Assembly (NCBI GenBank): GCA_964034945.1 | Contig: OZ035961.1 | Span: forward strand, 1,033,501 to 1,097,500 | From: Chrysopilus asiliformis | Taxonomy: Eukaryota > Arthropoda > Insecta > Diptera > Rhagionidae | Direction: 5' to 3' | DNA length: 64,000 bases | Shown: piece by piece, positions 11,867-24,383 of the stretch | Layout: each line of letters opens with the position of its first letter | How positions within the stretch are numbered: the first letter of the stretch is position 1 | Translations under genes and position numbers: made by a program | Notes under the pieces: model-generated | Told to the model about the DNA's origin: nothing | The model's database searches: none | What the model saw: the letters and a program-made list of their open reading frames with translations, nothing else

Positions 11867-13033
11867 GAAACATAAAATATATTAAATATCCCCTTTTCGT
11901 ATGGATTAAAAATATGCACTTGTTTGTATTTTTTGTTATCAATCAGATATTAAATTTGCAAATAAACAAAACGCCGGGCATTTTTTAGAATTAAAATTGC
12001 TAACTACACAGGCTATTTTATACAGCTATCGGTTGAAAGCTATATTACTTCATTGTAGTAAGCAATAACTTAAGAAAAAGTCAAAAGTTCGATGAATCTA
12101 ATTATAACGCTAACGTAATCAATTCAGAAATCCAACTATCTAAATCTTTTTTTTCAGACAAAATTTCGTATCTATGCTTGGTGTTTTCATTTCCGTCGTT
12201 ATCAAAAGCGAAATTCGTTTAAAAAGTTTTTCATGATTTGGTAGGAAGGGAAATTGAAGTTAGTGGAAAGCAAACTTTGACCCGCCAGTTACACGCCTGT
12301 AAGCCGTTAGTTTTACACCTTAGTACAGGCGTGCACTGCGTTGATAAGCATATAGAGTGGTGCGGAAGTGGCAATTTGAGCTTTTTAAAACACTTGAAAA
12401 TCAGTACGAAAGCATATATCTGTTATTTCGGCTGCCATGCTGATTTTCACGTATTTCAAAAACTCAAATTGCCATTGTAGCGCCATTCTACATGCTTACC
12501 GCCGTAGTGCGCGTCTGCACTTATTCGTTGGTGAATAGGCTGGGGAACAATTTGAGGGGAACAATTTGCATTCACAGTTATTAGAAAATCAGATAACAAT
12601 CCGACTAAAATAATAATAGGTTCTAAAAACATGTCTAAATATTGGATGGTTTTGTCAAGGAGATTGTGCTGAAAATAATAAATAATACAGTAAAACAATT
12701 AAATTAAATAAACATAAAAAATTTTAATATTTTTTTTTTCATTTTTATAAAAAATAATCTTAAATATTAAGAATAATAATATTAATAAACCTATCATAAG
12801 TATATAAACATCAACTAATATACAAAATATAACAAAAAATGTGATCTATTACTAAATACAACTGGATTATAAAAATGTATGGCCATACATAAAAAGCAAA
12901 ACAAAACCAGATAATATCTCCTCTTAGGTAATAAATTTACAACAACGTTCTTCCATTTTGAAACAGTCTGTTGATCTCTCTCCTATCGAGAACCTAACGA
13001 TTCGTATGCAAAGCGTTCGGATCAGAAGCGAAG
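11867..13033. other. Non-coding flank of the ATP-grasp gene, including the foldback element
   Basis: Apart from the hairpin at 12331-12511, this is AT-rich sequence. The part below 13034 is presumably the 3' UTR of the minus-strand gene; no canonical AATAAA was found on that strand close to the stop. Confidence 0.4.
12331..12511. repeat. Foldback element: imperfect inverted repeat with arms of about 74 bp
   Basis: Left arm 12331-12404 and right arm 12438-12511 are reverse complements with scattered mismatches; both contain GGCAATTTGAG and GTAAGCAT/ATAAGCAT-type blocks. The loop is about 33 bp. Weaker similarity extends outward. An RNA from here would form a long hairpin. No coding potential. 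Confidence 0.75.
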
Positions 13034-14767
13034 TTAATGCACAGGTGCCGCCAGGGTCGCATGGCCACGTGCAGATTGTCGTTTGTGAAGGAACGCCTTG
13101 ACCGATTTGAACGGCAGCTGGAAATGATAGTAGGCGCAGTAGGGCAACGGATCCCAATAAACGAAGAGAGCTTCTCGTTTGTCTAAGACGGTGCCGATGA
13201 GTTTGCCCACAGCATCTACAGACGGATGCTTCAGCGTATTAAGGACTGCCTCGTGAATCCAGTAACGACCTCCCTCCTGCACTAGCGGACCGGAATTTTG
13301 CCGCGAAAAATGCGGGCACGGTTTCCAAAGGACTCTCGAATGCACTCCAGTATGGCAAATATAAGGAAGCGATACACCCACTCTTGAGCCCAGCGGCAGA
13401 AGATGGCCAGTAGCCTCGCACTTGACGAACCGGAAGCTAATATGACCGTTGAGTGGTCGTTGAAGTCGAACCTTGTCAAAGAACTCGGTGAGCCAGTTTT
13501 CAATTTCCTTGTTGTCCTCAGGTACCAAGTTTCTAGTTTCCGGTTTCACGAGGCAGGTGACATTGGCCACGAGTCTGGATTCCTTAACGGTGGTGCAAGT
13601 GATGTAGTGACTGCCAGGCAAATCTCGAACAACCAACCATTGCCGATCGTCGCTGATTTCGTAAGTTAGCTTCAGATCACGTTGGTTCTGGGGCAGAACG
13701 AATTTGCGACGTTCCACGACTCCGTTGGGGCCAACAGCCTGAATAATGTTCCTGTAGCCGATCAGCCAGCCAATTTCGTAGAGACGGAAGAGATCCTCCT
13801 TCGAGGAAAGGACACGAAATGGCGGTAGGGATATTCCATTGACGCGACACTTTTTCATCATCTCCAGGGTGTCATCGAGGACGCAGGTCTCCTGCATACC
13901 TGGAATAAAGGACGAGCATCCGAGCAGCTCCAAATGGGGCTTCGCCATAGCATCGTAGTAAGCTGGACTGGTGGCACACACCGGAATATAGTAGGTCGGC
14001 TTCTCCTTCTCGACGATCTCGCAAATCGCTGAAATGTAGTTATGCGGAGAATCCGGCGTGGGACGCGGAACTGTATAGTACTTGCTGACGGCCGTTGAGA
14101 ATCTGGCCAGGCCGAAAAGGCCATCGAAATCGAACACTATAACTCTGGCGCCAGATGAGTAAAAGTTTCTGGCGAGATGAAGAGTCTGGATTGTGCTGCC
14201 GCAGCTTATCAGAATGGTTCGTTTTTTGCGGTCGGTGTCAGCGGTCGGACGATATAGGCCATACAAAGTCCACTTGATGAGGGAAAGCGGAAAACCGATT
14301 ATTTTCCAAAACAACCAGAGCACAGCCGAGATCCAGAATGTTGGCGCAGCAAATGATAGAGGCGCAAAAACGAACCGAAGGATGACGGCGGACATAATAA
14401 GCATTATCTTAAATATTAGTATTGGCCACCATAAAATAAGACGCAATATTAGGACTTTCGTTGTTGGCTTTTCATCCTCTGATCTAACGGTCGGTTTTAT
14501 AATGTCAATTTCACGATCCTCCGGGATCAGCATAAAAGTGCTCGAATAGTTGCGTCGCAAAGTCGAAAACGGTGAAGTCGAAGTCGGAGATGTGCTAACC
14601 GGCGACGAAGGATACGAAATTGGTGAATTCTGGCGAGAGTTGAACGGCGAAGTCCTTGGAGTTGTCGGCAATGTCCTTGGCAATGATGTCGGGAAGTTAT
14701 GTTCACTGTTCGGGTTGCTGCGAGGCCAAGCCCCGAAGAAGTTATTTTCGCGACTGTTGGCTGGCAT
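13034..14767 (-). CDS. Membrane-anchored ATP-grasp-fold protein, intronless, probably catalytically altered
   Basis: 577 aa in a single exon. Residues 1-75 are Ser/Pro/Thr-rich. Two hydrophobic segments at about 104-137 and 142-168 suggest a membrane hairpin. From residue 183 the sequence follows the N-terminal Rossmann-like part of ATP-grasp proteins: RTILISCGS (183-191), a helix, RVIVFDFDG (208-216), then RFSTAVSKYYTVPRP (222-236) and PTYYIPVCATS (257-267). The central and C-terminal parts align in order with the ATP-binding domain, but where related enzymes carry a metal-binding Glu-x-Asn-Pro-Arg motif this protein has PLGSR (458-462), and the usual ATP-contacting Lys region reads IIQAVGPNG (341-349). 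I know relatives in fungi and bacteria only as ATP-grasp ligase-like proteins; the substrate is unknown and I cannot give a gene name. The start is the first ATG of the frame. It lies far from neighbours. Confidence 0.85.
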   Translation of the reverse strand: MPANSRENNFFGAWPRSNPNSEHNFPTSLPRTLPTTPRTSPFNSRQNSPISYPSSPVSTSPTSTSPFSTLRRNYSSTFMLIPEDREIDIIKPTVRSEDEKPTTKVLILRLILWWPILIFKIMLIMSAVILRFVFAPLSFAAPTFWISAVLWLFWKIIGFPLSLIKWTLYGLYRPTADTDRKKRTILISCGSTIQTLHLARNFYSSGARVIVFDFDGLFGLARFSTAVSKYYTVPRPTPDSPHNYISAICEIVEKEKPTYYIPVCATSPAYYDAMAKPHLELLGCSSFIPGMQETCVLDDTLEMMKKCRVNGISLPPFRVLSSKEDLFRLYEIGWLIGYRNIIQAVGPNGVVERRKFVLPQNQRDLKLTYEISDDRQWLVVRDLPGSHYITCTTVKESRLVANVTCLVKPETRNLVPEDNKEIENWLTEFFDKVRLQRPLNGHISFRFVKCEATGHLLPLGSRVGVSLPYICHTGVHSRVLWKPCPHFSRQNSGPLVQEGGRYWIHEAVLNTLKHPSVDAVGKLIGTVLDKREALFVYWDPLPYCAYYHFQLPFKSVKAFLHKRQSARGHATLAAPVH

Positions 14768-17700
14768 ACTTGGAGTTTTTGTTTCTTTTCTTAAGAAAGA
14801 TCTGCTTCAAATTATTTTCAGGCGATGGTTTTTTTTCAAACTTTTCCTTTTCGGTGGATTGTAGTTTTCACTACTCACCAAACACGTTTTATTATTTTAA
14901 TTTTTTAATATTGTCCCAACGGTTTTCCGAGTATTCACAAAACACTAAATTTTCTCTCAACGGATTTTTTTTTTATAATTTCTTTCTTCACTTATCACTT
15001 CAAGTCTTCTGAGATATAAACTTTTTTAATTTCTGATTGGCAAAGATTTTGAAGTCTGTTACCAGCTTAATAGCAGTTCGAAGACTAAACCATTTTTGAA
15101 GCAAACAACATCTTTTAAGTTCGAAAATCTCTACAGGCTCGTGTACTTTGACCTGATGGTGGATTTGCAAACAAACATTTCCATATTTTACAAATGTACA
15201 CAGTTTTTTTTGTGTGAAAATATTGAAAATTTTAGCCAATATTAACAATTGTTGGCGATAAAGAGCTTTTCGCCGGCTAACACAAATTGAACTTTCTACA
15301 CAAATACAGGGTTTTATATTACTATCTTAAATGTTTCCCGTTTTTATACGACTTTTTAAAATTGTTATTCTTTTCTTTTTGGTTGTTTTAAAAATAAATA
15401 CTATTGAAAATTTCTACATCGAATCAATTAAATGTGTATTTAACCTCCACACGGCCAAAGAGTATTGAATTAAACACAATTTTTTTGAATATTTTCCATA
15501 GACAAGACTTTAGAGACGGGTAGAACAGGAAATTATCACTAAATGCTGATTCCAGTTTTTCAAGACTTTACTTCATCCACAGAAATTCTCTATATCAAAT
15601 ATTTTTTTATAAATACACATTTTCACAACGGTGTTATCTATGGAGACGTTTGCTTGTATTGTGATGTCTGGGGTAGTACATTTAATGAGAGATTATAGAA
15701 CCGAGGAAAATTGATAAAATTAAATATATGTACTTAATCTGGATGAAATTTTTACAAAAAGCAAAAAAGTTAATAAAAATCGCGTCTCAGTGTGTTGTTT
15801 TTAAGCGCCGCAATTTGATTGATCGAAATCTTTGAACTGTTTACACTTTTTGAAGGAAGTTTTGACAATTTATTTACTGAAATTACCATAAGATTGATAA
15901 GTTTGTCTCCGAAAAATGTCTTCCTTTTTCCACACTAGGTTTTTTTCGTACTGAAAAATATCTGAGATTTTCACAATTTTTTTAAAAAGATTTTGCTAAT
16001 AAAATTATTTCAAATCTAAGCACATTGTTTTTTTTTCGCTTCGTATGGTAATTTCAGTAAAAAATATCTCAGATAACAAATATAATTTGAATATATCTCT
16101 TTTTAGAATTTTTTGGTTAAAATGTCTGGTCTGGTAGGAAATACTACCTGAGTTGTGATATATTTTGTAATCTTAATTTATGACTCAAAAGGGTGGAGGG
16201 AGAAGGCTCCCGTTCCTTTGTTATTTTTCTTGTTTGCTGCTAGAAAACTCTTCTTTTTCTCTTCGGGACTACAACAGATTTTCGGTCTTGAAATATCTCT
16301 CGCTAGAGGTCTCGGTCGAGTGCTGATGTCCTCCAGTTTTGCACACAAATTCTGTTCGCGTTTCTAGTGAAAAAAAAACATGCGGAAGATTTCCTCTGGG
16401 AGAGTCTTTTGGCAAATGGAAACACCTAATTGATGTTTTTTTTTTCATTTTTTTTGGTGTTTTGGATTTTCCCTTTCGAAATGACTAGCCCTCTGAAGAA
16501 TAAAACTTTTTTAAAGTCTTCTTTTGACGACGAAACACTTTTTATCCTTTTTCATACTGAAAATTGAAAATAATTTTATTGGACCGATCTTAAAGGGCTC
16601 CCATAGCTTTAAGATTCTCTCTTTTAAAAAAAAAACTCGATTCTTACATTCACATTTTAATTATTTCCGAAAAAAGATAATCTTTCACGCGTTTCCTCCA
16701 AATTAAGGTTATCGTGCAATAATTATTAAAACATTGAGCCGATGAAACAGGTGTAGGTAATCAAATGATAAACATTAAAAATATTATTATTATTGCACCA
16801 ACTAAAATATTATTGAATGCAAAACATTGATAAAATTACGGGCGGGTTTATCGCAAAAACAATTTTTAAGCATGCAACACGTTTAATCAGACTTTGATTT
16901 GTTTTTGTTTTTTGAAAAAATTATTCCATAATCCATATTTACCAATGAAAATATGATTACTCAATGATAAGATATTCAAATGAACATTTAAAAAACTGCA
17001 ACGATTTCAAGTACGTGCTTTTTGTAACGCAAATCTCAAACTCTTTGTGCACAAGCATTAATTTTGAAGTGAATCTTTGGTCAATGATCGAAACCAAACC
17101 ATATTCTGTAAATTAATAATGTTGTGTCTAGCGCATTATGGGTTTTAAGGCCTCGTGCCTTTTAATTGAAATTGATTTGAAAATATAATTTCCCATCAGA
17201 ATAAAAACACGAAACAAATCCATAGGCAGTTGAAATCATGGATTCCCAGGCAATTTCAACGCACAAATGAATCTTGAGTTGTGTTATAATCAGCCAATGT
17301 CCGATGAATTCATTTAATAAATGTTAAAAATGGTTATGAAAAAATCTGTTTAACAAATCTAAATATAAGAAAACTTTTAATATAGAAATTGTCACTATCG
17401 ACTTTAACTGACTGGATTTGAACTTTGAGTCGCGGGCGTATTGTGGTGATATGGGTCCAAAAATTTCCGGTTAAAATATTGTTGTAAGAAAATCGGAATA
17501 ATTGCATAAGATTGTTCTCAGTTTCAATGTGCCTAATCTAGAATATGAGAGGCGAATGTATGATAGATATTTTTAATTAATTATTGGACACTTTAGAGTC
17601 TAGACTAAACTGCCTGATAAAAGTGCAAAATCCAGCTCATGAGATCAATGTACGTTGCGGGAGTTAATCTAAATTAACCACTGGAATTTTTCAAGGGATA

Positions 17701-20130
17701 TTTCCATAAATTTAAAATTTATCAAAGTCAACGGGAAAAGCTATTTATTACCTACTCTTAGCATTATCAACGAGATTTTTTGGGGAACATTTTTTTTGCG
17801 TTTTTTCTATGTTAAATACCTTGATGAAAATTTGATGCAGATCGTTTCAAAATGTCAAAAAAAAATTGAAAAGGCTGCGTTTAAACTAATCGACAGACAC
17901 ACGGTACTCTTTTAATTGTAGATTTTAGCGAACATAAGAATTTAGATAAAAAATTCTAAGTTTGTACTTATTTATCCTGTGAGACATTTTGGACAGGAAC
18001 TCGAATACTGAAGTTCAGGCATCAAAACTTTGGATTGCTCCGCAAATTGTAATGATATGATTTTCCAACATGGTTTCTAAGCTATTTTCAATACTATATT
18101 TATAACCAAATTTTCATTACTACGGTGTTTTTTTTATACTTCAGCTACATCTCACGCATCCTTGAAAATCCATATCATACAACCGTGCTGGTATTTCAAT
18201 GCGTGTCTACTCTGCTAGGCTAGGATGTAATTAAAAAAAAAGTCTCATAAAAATCTTTTCCATGCAATCTTAATTAGAGCAAACAATAACGATAAACGTT
18301 AACAATGAAAAGACAACAAGAGGCGACAAAATATTCAGTCGTCTGTAGCAACGTTTTACGGAAAAAATTCTGTTAGTTCGATGAAGCAGTTAAAATAGGC
18401 TGTTCCCCTCAAAATGTATAAAAATATCCTCCATCGGCTCACAAATCAAAATGAAAACCCAAAAAAAAAAAAAAATCGAGTAAAAATACAATATATGGAA
18501 ATATGATAAAATAATTTTCTCTATATATTTACTATGACAGATATACACATCGATGGCGGTATCGTTTTAATTTCATTGAGATATATTACCCAGTACCTCA
18601 TATTTAGTTACGTTAACCTGCAAACAGAAAATACTAATTCAGGTCTAAACGAGTGCTACTATATCCCAATAAATCAAATATAGGGGTAGGGGGTAGCGAT
18701 CCAAGTCTTATAAACACTAGGTATATGTCTCCCAAATTTATCTTTTACCAAGCTTTACTACAAATAGTGGAATCGCTCCACTTGCTGTTTGGCTATACTA
18801 ACTGTACTGCTTTTGGCGCCCTGTGTAACTACGGTGGAGTTGTATATCGTTGAAAAATCAACAAATCGTTACCAACTCGACTAAGGGTGGTGCCTGAACC
18901 TTCGATTAAACGGCCAAAAATTTCATATTTCTATGCCCGGAGGCTTCTGCTTTTCATCATAAGAAATTCCCAAGCTTTGCAAAGTCAGTTAGTTCCTCCT
19001 CTGATCAGGACTAGAACGGTCGTCCTGAGAAAACAGAAGAAAATCCTTAACATTTCCTAAAAGGAAAAAAGAATTGTTCTATACGTATTCGAAATCGGTG
19101 TTCAAATATAATACAGCAATCATAAATTTCCTTAAAAATTTCTGTTCTGTTAGTGCCGCTAAAAAACACTTTCTCCACAATCTTCACAGTAGGGATCAAA
19201 ATCCAAATATGTCACGTGTAAGTGAACTAGAAAAAAATCAATAATAAAATTTCAATATAATGAAAAAGTTTGTTGCAAAAAAGAAACGATGATCTGGTTA
19301 TCAGATGAATTCCTTCTACATCTCAAAAAATCGTCGTGTGGTAACAGGCATTCTATAATTTTATAAAAACAAATGGACGTATCAAATTGAAATTTGTTTA
19401 AAAATTTTACTATTTTTTTTAATTATCAAAAAAAGTGTTAACGGCAGATGTGTGCTGGCTGACTTATTGCTGCTGTTTGTCTCGTGATGTGGAAAATCTA
19501 TTGAAAATCAACGGAAATATTTCTCATCGTGATATCAAAATCTGTCAAAATCGTATCGGTCTAGTCGGTCCGGTCCCGCCGTCTATCGTACTTCGATCCA
19601 TACTTCAATGTCGTCTACGCAGCTAGATTTTGCCTCGTTATAAGTACATCGAAATAAACAAAAATAAATGCTAAAATCAAATGAAAATATGTATTGGATT
19701 AAATAATTTCATAACAAGAAAATACTGGACAAAGTTCAATACTTGATTCTGTAGACTAATTAAAAATTTTCAAAAATTATGTCAAACAGATCGATTATGC
19801 TGATACTTAATGGTTATCTTGAGTTTAAGATTTTTATTTTACGTTTTATTAGAATGCTCACTTCTTGATATAATTTAAGTATACATCAACCAGTCAAATT
19901 GTTTGAATTTTGAGGAAAAAATATTGATTGAAGTCGTTTTTATGGAATTGAAATTTCTTCGCTGCGCTAGGCCAGTATCTTTCCCACTTGAGGATATGCT
20001 GTCGAGATCTTAATATGAGTTAAAATTCAAACATCAAGTTTGGAGAGTTTCAAATGTTAAATTAATTTAACATAAAAAGAATGTTATACTTGGGAAAAAA
20101 TGTGACAAAAAGGATATTTTTAGATTTTAG
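14768..20130. other. Long AT-rich region without recognised genes
   Basis: 5.4 kb upstream of the ATP-grasp gene. Its 5' UTR and promoter must lie at the left end, but I cannot place a TATA box or start site. Open frames are short and none shows domain similarity or splice-linked coding. No tRNA or convincing mobile element was seen. Confidence 0.5.
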
Positions 20131-20366
20131 GGATCGTTTACATTTGCGATTTTTGCCGGAATTTCCTTGTAGAACTTATTCCCCGCCACTTATTCGTCTA
20201 TCGAAGAATAAGTTCACTTGAATTTATTTCGGTGATTTTCTATAAAAGCACGCCCTTTCTCAACAAATTTCGGGAATTTTGTGTCGTGATGTAAACGTTT
20301 GTGCAACATGAATTTTGTGTTACACAAAAAAATTCGCCGAATAAGTGTCAAATATAAATGGGCGTC
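20131..20366. mobile_element. Possible decayed MITE with inverted ends
   Basis: The left end (GGATCGTTTACATTTG) and the reverse complement of the right end (GGACGCCCATTTATATTTG) are similar over roughly 45-50 bp, including a TTGCCGGAATTT/TTCGGCGAATTT block. A motif like ACTTATTCG recurs inside. Identity is moderate and no target duplication was identified. Confidence 0.4.
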
Positions 20367-20818
20367 CGATTCTAACGTTTTTTTTATTTGTGGTATCTGT
20401 GGATAATTTTACATAAAAAGTTTAGAAAAATTGGTCAACTTTTTCTGTAGTAATACAGCTTGAAACACAATCAAAAAAGAATCAACAGAAAATTTTTAAA
20501 ACCTAGTATAGGATTATGTAATAAAGGTGTTTCATCACTTGTAGCATAGATCCTCAAAAAATTTCAATATTTTTCTGTACCTGAAGCAGATTAAATCGAA
20601 ACATTGGGTCACAAAAAAATACAGTAGCGATTTTCTTTAATGAAATGTGATTTCCGTTGTCCCGTTAAAAAATTTTGCTTAAAATCTCCATTCCCGTAAA
20701 AGGCAATTTTTTCTCTCCGTTAAATGATTTTTACTGCAAATAGATTAATTTGTGCCAGCCGCAAAATTTTTTGAGACTAAAATTATGTTTCTTCAAATGT
20801 GATTAAAATTTATTGATA
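20367..20818. other. Non-coding, no feature recognised
   Basis: AT-rich spacer between two mobile-element remnants; nothing supported. Confidence 0.5.
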
Positions 20819-21623
20819 CTGTACAACCTCGATAATGTGAACTAATTAAAACAAGGGGCGTTTCACATTTTAGAGGGTTCACATTACTGGATAGGAAAAA
20901 AATCTCATACTGGATGCTACACATATATGAATTTCAATTCATTATTCGGTTAATATCTTTAAAGAAAATTAAAATGGAAAACTAAAACAAAATCATGCAG
21001 TAATTTTCCGTTATATTCAACAAAAAACAGAAAATATGTTCAAAAAATAAAATAAAGATTATTCAAAACCAAAAACATGACACAAAAATAAGTAGTTTTA
21101 AAGCAAAGAACTAATTTTTGGCAAAAAAAAATTGGTGATCTTTGGTTGGTAACGCATCTTCCATTCTGGGCATTTCTGAGCTTCTGAGAGCGTTCCTCTT
21201 ATTAACCCCAGATTCCGTTTTTCCCCACAAAACTCAAAAGTTTATTTTATTTGTGTTTTTTGGCAGTGATTGTAGATTTCGATACCCCATACCGTTGTGC
21301 TAGATGTACTCAAGAATGGCCTTGCTACATTTTTTTAAAATGTCTTTTTCTGTGATGGTGAAAAATTTGTTCTTGCAACGACAAATAAGCAATTTGCAGA
21401 TACAAACTGAATATGCAGATTCACGCCGTTGACAGAAACGAAAACACAAATTGGGACTTTTCCGAAAAATCATGCAAAACCAAAATCAAAATGGTACTTC
21501 ACATTTTCGAATAGCAAAAAACAGCTGCGGATTCACATTTTAGAGTATGTAATACAAATATTTCTTAGTTCACATTATTGGATAATCCACATTTTCGAGG
21601 TGCACATTATCGAGGTTCTCCTG
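20819..21623. mobile_element. Pogo/Tigger-type element, non-autonomous, TA target duplication
   Basis: The right end, in reverse, starts CAGGAGAACCTCGATAATG and the left end CTGTACAACCTCGATAATG. Both are flanked by TA (20817-20818 and 21624-21625). Subterminal variants of TTCACATT(A/TT) with ATTGGATA or ACTGGATA follow each end in mirrored order. At 805 bp it has no open frame that I can recognise as a transposase. CAG-type ends plus TA duplication are characteristic of the pogo branch of Tc1/mariner. Confidence 0.65.
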
Positions 21624-23059
21624 TACACCACTGCAAAAATCTACAGACAATTTTTTTCTGGTGTTTTTTTCTTGAGAAGTTTTTATTTTTTTGGCTTCAG
21701 ATTCACTGGTTTCCGTTATACTTTTCATTGCTGCATGTTGGAAAGGGAAGGGTTCATAAACCGCAGCATTTAAAAGGATTATCAAAACCGGATGGAATCT
21801 CAGTTTGTGGTTCCATTTACGTGACAAAATTTATGTGTTTTTAATTTTTGTGGACCTTCTAATTTGTGAGCCATAAAATACTAATTTTTAGCCTTTTCAA
21901 AACCCTCCTCCTCGTCGTACATAGTTTCCCGCAGTTTGGCGAAAACAGTTTTTATCACTTTTTTTATACGAAAATCATTGGTTGCACAATAAATTTTAAA
22001 TAATAAAATTTTCATAAAAATCTTGAAATTTTTTTGTGATAACAAATAGTTGTAGTGCCTGTTAGATAAAAAATATTAAAAAACTAATGTAATTTCTCGG
22101 CTTGCAAAAAACATTTTAGCAAATAGAAGCTTAATTAAAATTTAATATTTGCTGAGTCATTGCTTATATAATTCAGGATCAAATCATGTCGATTATTGAT
22201 TTTGATTAAAATTGTTCAAGGCTTCCATGGTTGAATTATGTGTTATGCGCCATGAATAAAGAAAAAAATGACATGGATTTTGTAAAACATAATAAAGATG
22301 GTACCTTTTATAGAAGATGATGGGCAAATTTCGTTTTAAAATTATAGAGAAACAGTTTATCATTTGCATTTTCCTGTTGTAATTAGTTTGACAAAAATTT
22401 CACACTATTAATATATAAACAGCGACGGCCACAACAAATGTTTGTTCCCTAAAACAATTTTTAAGATTTCAAACGAATTTTGGTTTTTAAAGGGCCCACA
22501 AACTTTGTTAATGTTAAGGGCATTTTTCGTGGTTACGCCACTGTACCAATGTATGTAAAAATTCTCACTATCTTAAAGATATGTATTTTAAAAACAAAAT
22601 CTAATGAAATCAGGTCAAGCCGTTTTTAAAATGCCGCCTACACATTGATAGGCAAAAAACAAATTTAAAAAAAAATAATAATAACCTTAAATTGGTATCA
22701 GACTATCGTTTACCCGGAAAACTGGTCAATAATTCCCAAAATTTTGAACTTTATTTAGAATCCCGCAAAAACTGGTGATGGAAGAAGATATGGAATTAAG
22801 AAAAAAAAAACAATAAATAAATAAACAAAAATTACCAAGTGTCATTGATTAATTATATAAACATTTACTGAGAATATTATTTTGAACTTTGTCCAGCACT
22901 GTCTTGGAAATGTTTACTTTAGATTATTTTAAAAACGTGGACCAAAATTGTTCATATTTCCATGAGTCTGGATTATTTTCTGAAAATAATTTAAAAAATT
23001 TTTGCCACGCGCTTTTTTAATGGCATGCCAAAGAATTCAAATGTGGTGGTTTTCATATA
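21624..23059. other. Non-coding, no feature recognised
   Basis: AT-rich sequence; the open frames around 21.6-21.8 kb overlap the pogo-type end and show no domain. Nothing further seen. Confidence 0.5.
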
Positions 23060-23159
23060 CAGTAGAATCCCGATAATTCGTACCCCGATAATTCGTATAT
23101 CCCGCTAATTCGTATGAATTTGCTGGTCCCTTGAAATACGAATTATCGGGATTCTACTG
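23060..23159. mobile_element. 100-bp pogo-type MITE with perfect 23-bp TIRs
   Basis: Both ends read CAGTAGAATCCCGATAATTC and continue to 23 identical bases, with TA on both sides (23058-23059, 23160-23161). The motif CCCGATAATTCGTA is repeated in tandem three times, with small changes, at the left side. The ends agree completely, suggesting fairly recent insertion. Confidence 0.85.
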
Positions 23160-24383
23160 TATTCCTCTCCTGATCATGTAATTCGGCACGTAGTTACATG
23201 TTCTTCGATGTTGATGACTAAAAATTCGGGAAACACTCAGTAAACATACAGTAGTCATCGTAAAATACTCAAGGTTTCAATTCAAATGTCTTTTGCGGTT
23301 TCCACTAGCCGAGAGTTTCCAAAATCCACTCGAAGCTGGTATAGTTAATAAAAGCGAATACGCGTTCCATTTTTAGAGCATTTCCATATCTATGATCACC
23401 GTCTGGAGATAACATTGCTGTAATCATGAATGTTATAATTTTTTGGGCTGATTAGAAAGAGTAAAAAATAATTTTTTCCCGTACAATCAGAGTACCATAA
23501 AACAAAAAAGAAACAACATTTTTAATTGCATTAAAACGCAAAAAATTGACTTTAGTTTAGACCTGGAGTTTAAATTTCAATCTTATTATGTCTAATTTTA
23601 GAAACCACATTCTTGAAAAATAAAAATATATGATACAGTGACCTTCTTTTGTAAACAAGATAGGAACTTATTGAATTCGCAAATATTTTTGATTTTCAAT
23701 TGTAAGGTTTTCGCCAAAATTCATTACATCTAATTTGGTTGTTATTTGATGATGAAGGAAAAATACTCAATAAAATGTCGCTAAGTACGTGTAAATTCCA
23801 TTCTGGAAAACCGCAAGTGAAATGTTCGCATTGCATGGGAGTTGAAATATGGAAAACTAGCTTCATCCTCTAAGCGAACTGGATTCGCGTGAAACTTTTA
23901 CACTCTGTCGGTTGAAACTTTTAATCAAAACTTTTTAGAACTAATACGGAACAGAACGTCATATGTTATTATAAATGTATGTAATCATGAGTTAATGCTT
24001 CTGGTGGGGTTTTTGATGAGACTCTGGCTATGGTTTGATGCAGATATCAGTTTAAACGGTTGTTAATTTTAATTCAGTTAGATTTTGAGGTTACACACCA
24101 CAATATCAACATTTATTCTACCACCTAAATGTGATTCTATCACGCGAACTAAAAGATTTTAAATTTTTATCGCCTTCATACGAAGTAAAATTTATCTATT
24201 TCAACAATCTATCCATAAACAATGTAAAATATATTTATTTATCATAAAACATTAATTACTGCAGAATTTCTATAAAATTATTTCGATTTCAATGAGATCA
24301 AAAAATGATAAGATTTAAGGTAAAAGTCGTAAATTTTATTTCTATTTTATATGGGCAGAGGGAATTGTCCAGATTTGTCTTAA
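23160..24383. other. Non-coding, no feature recognised
   Basis: AT-rich sequence without supported genes or repeats. Confidence 0.5.

Noticed and set aside
21429..21844. Open frames around the pogo-type right end
   Set aside because: They run across the transposon boundary and contain no transposase motif.
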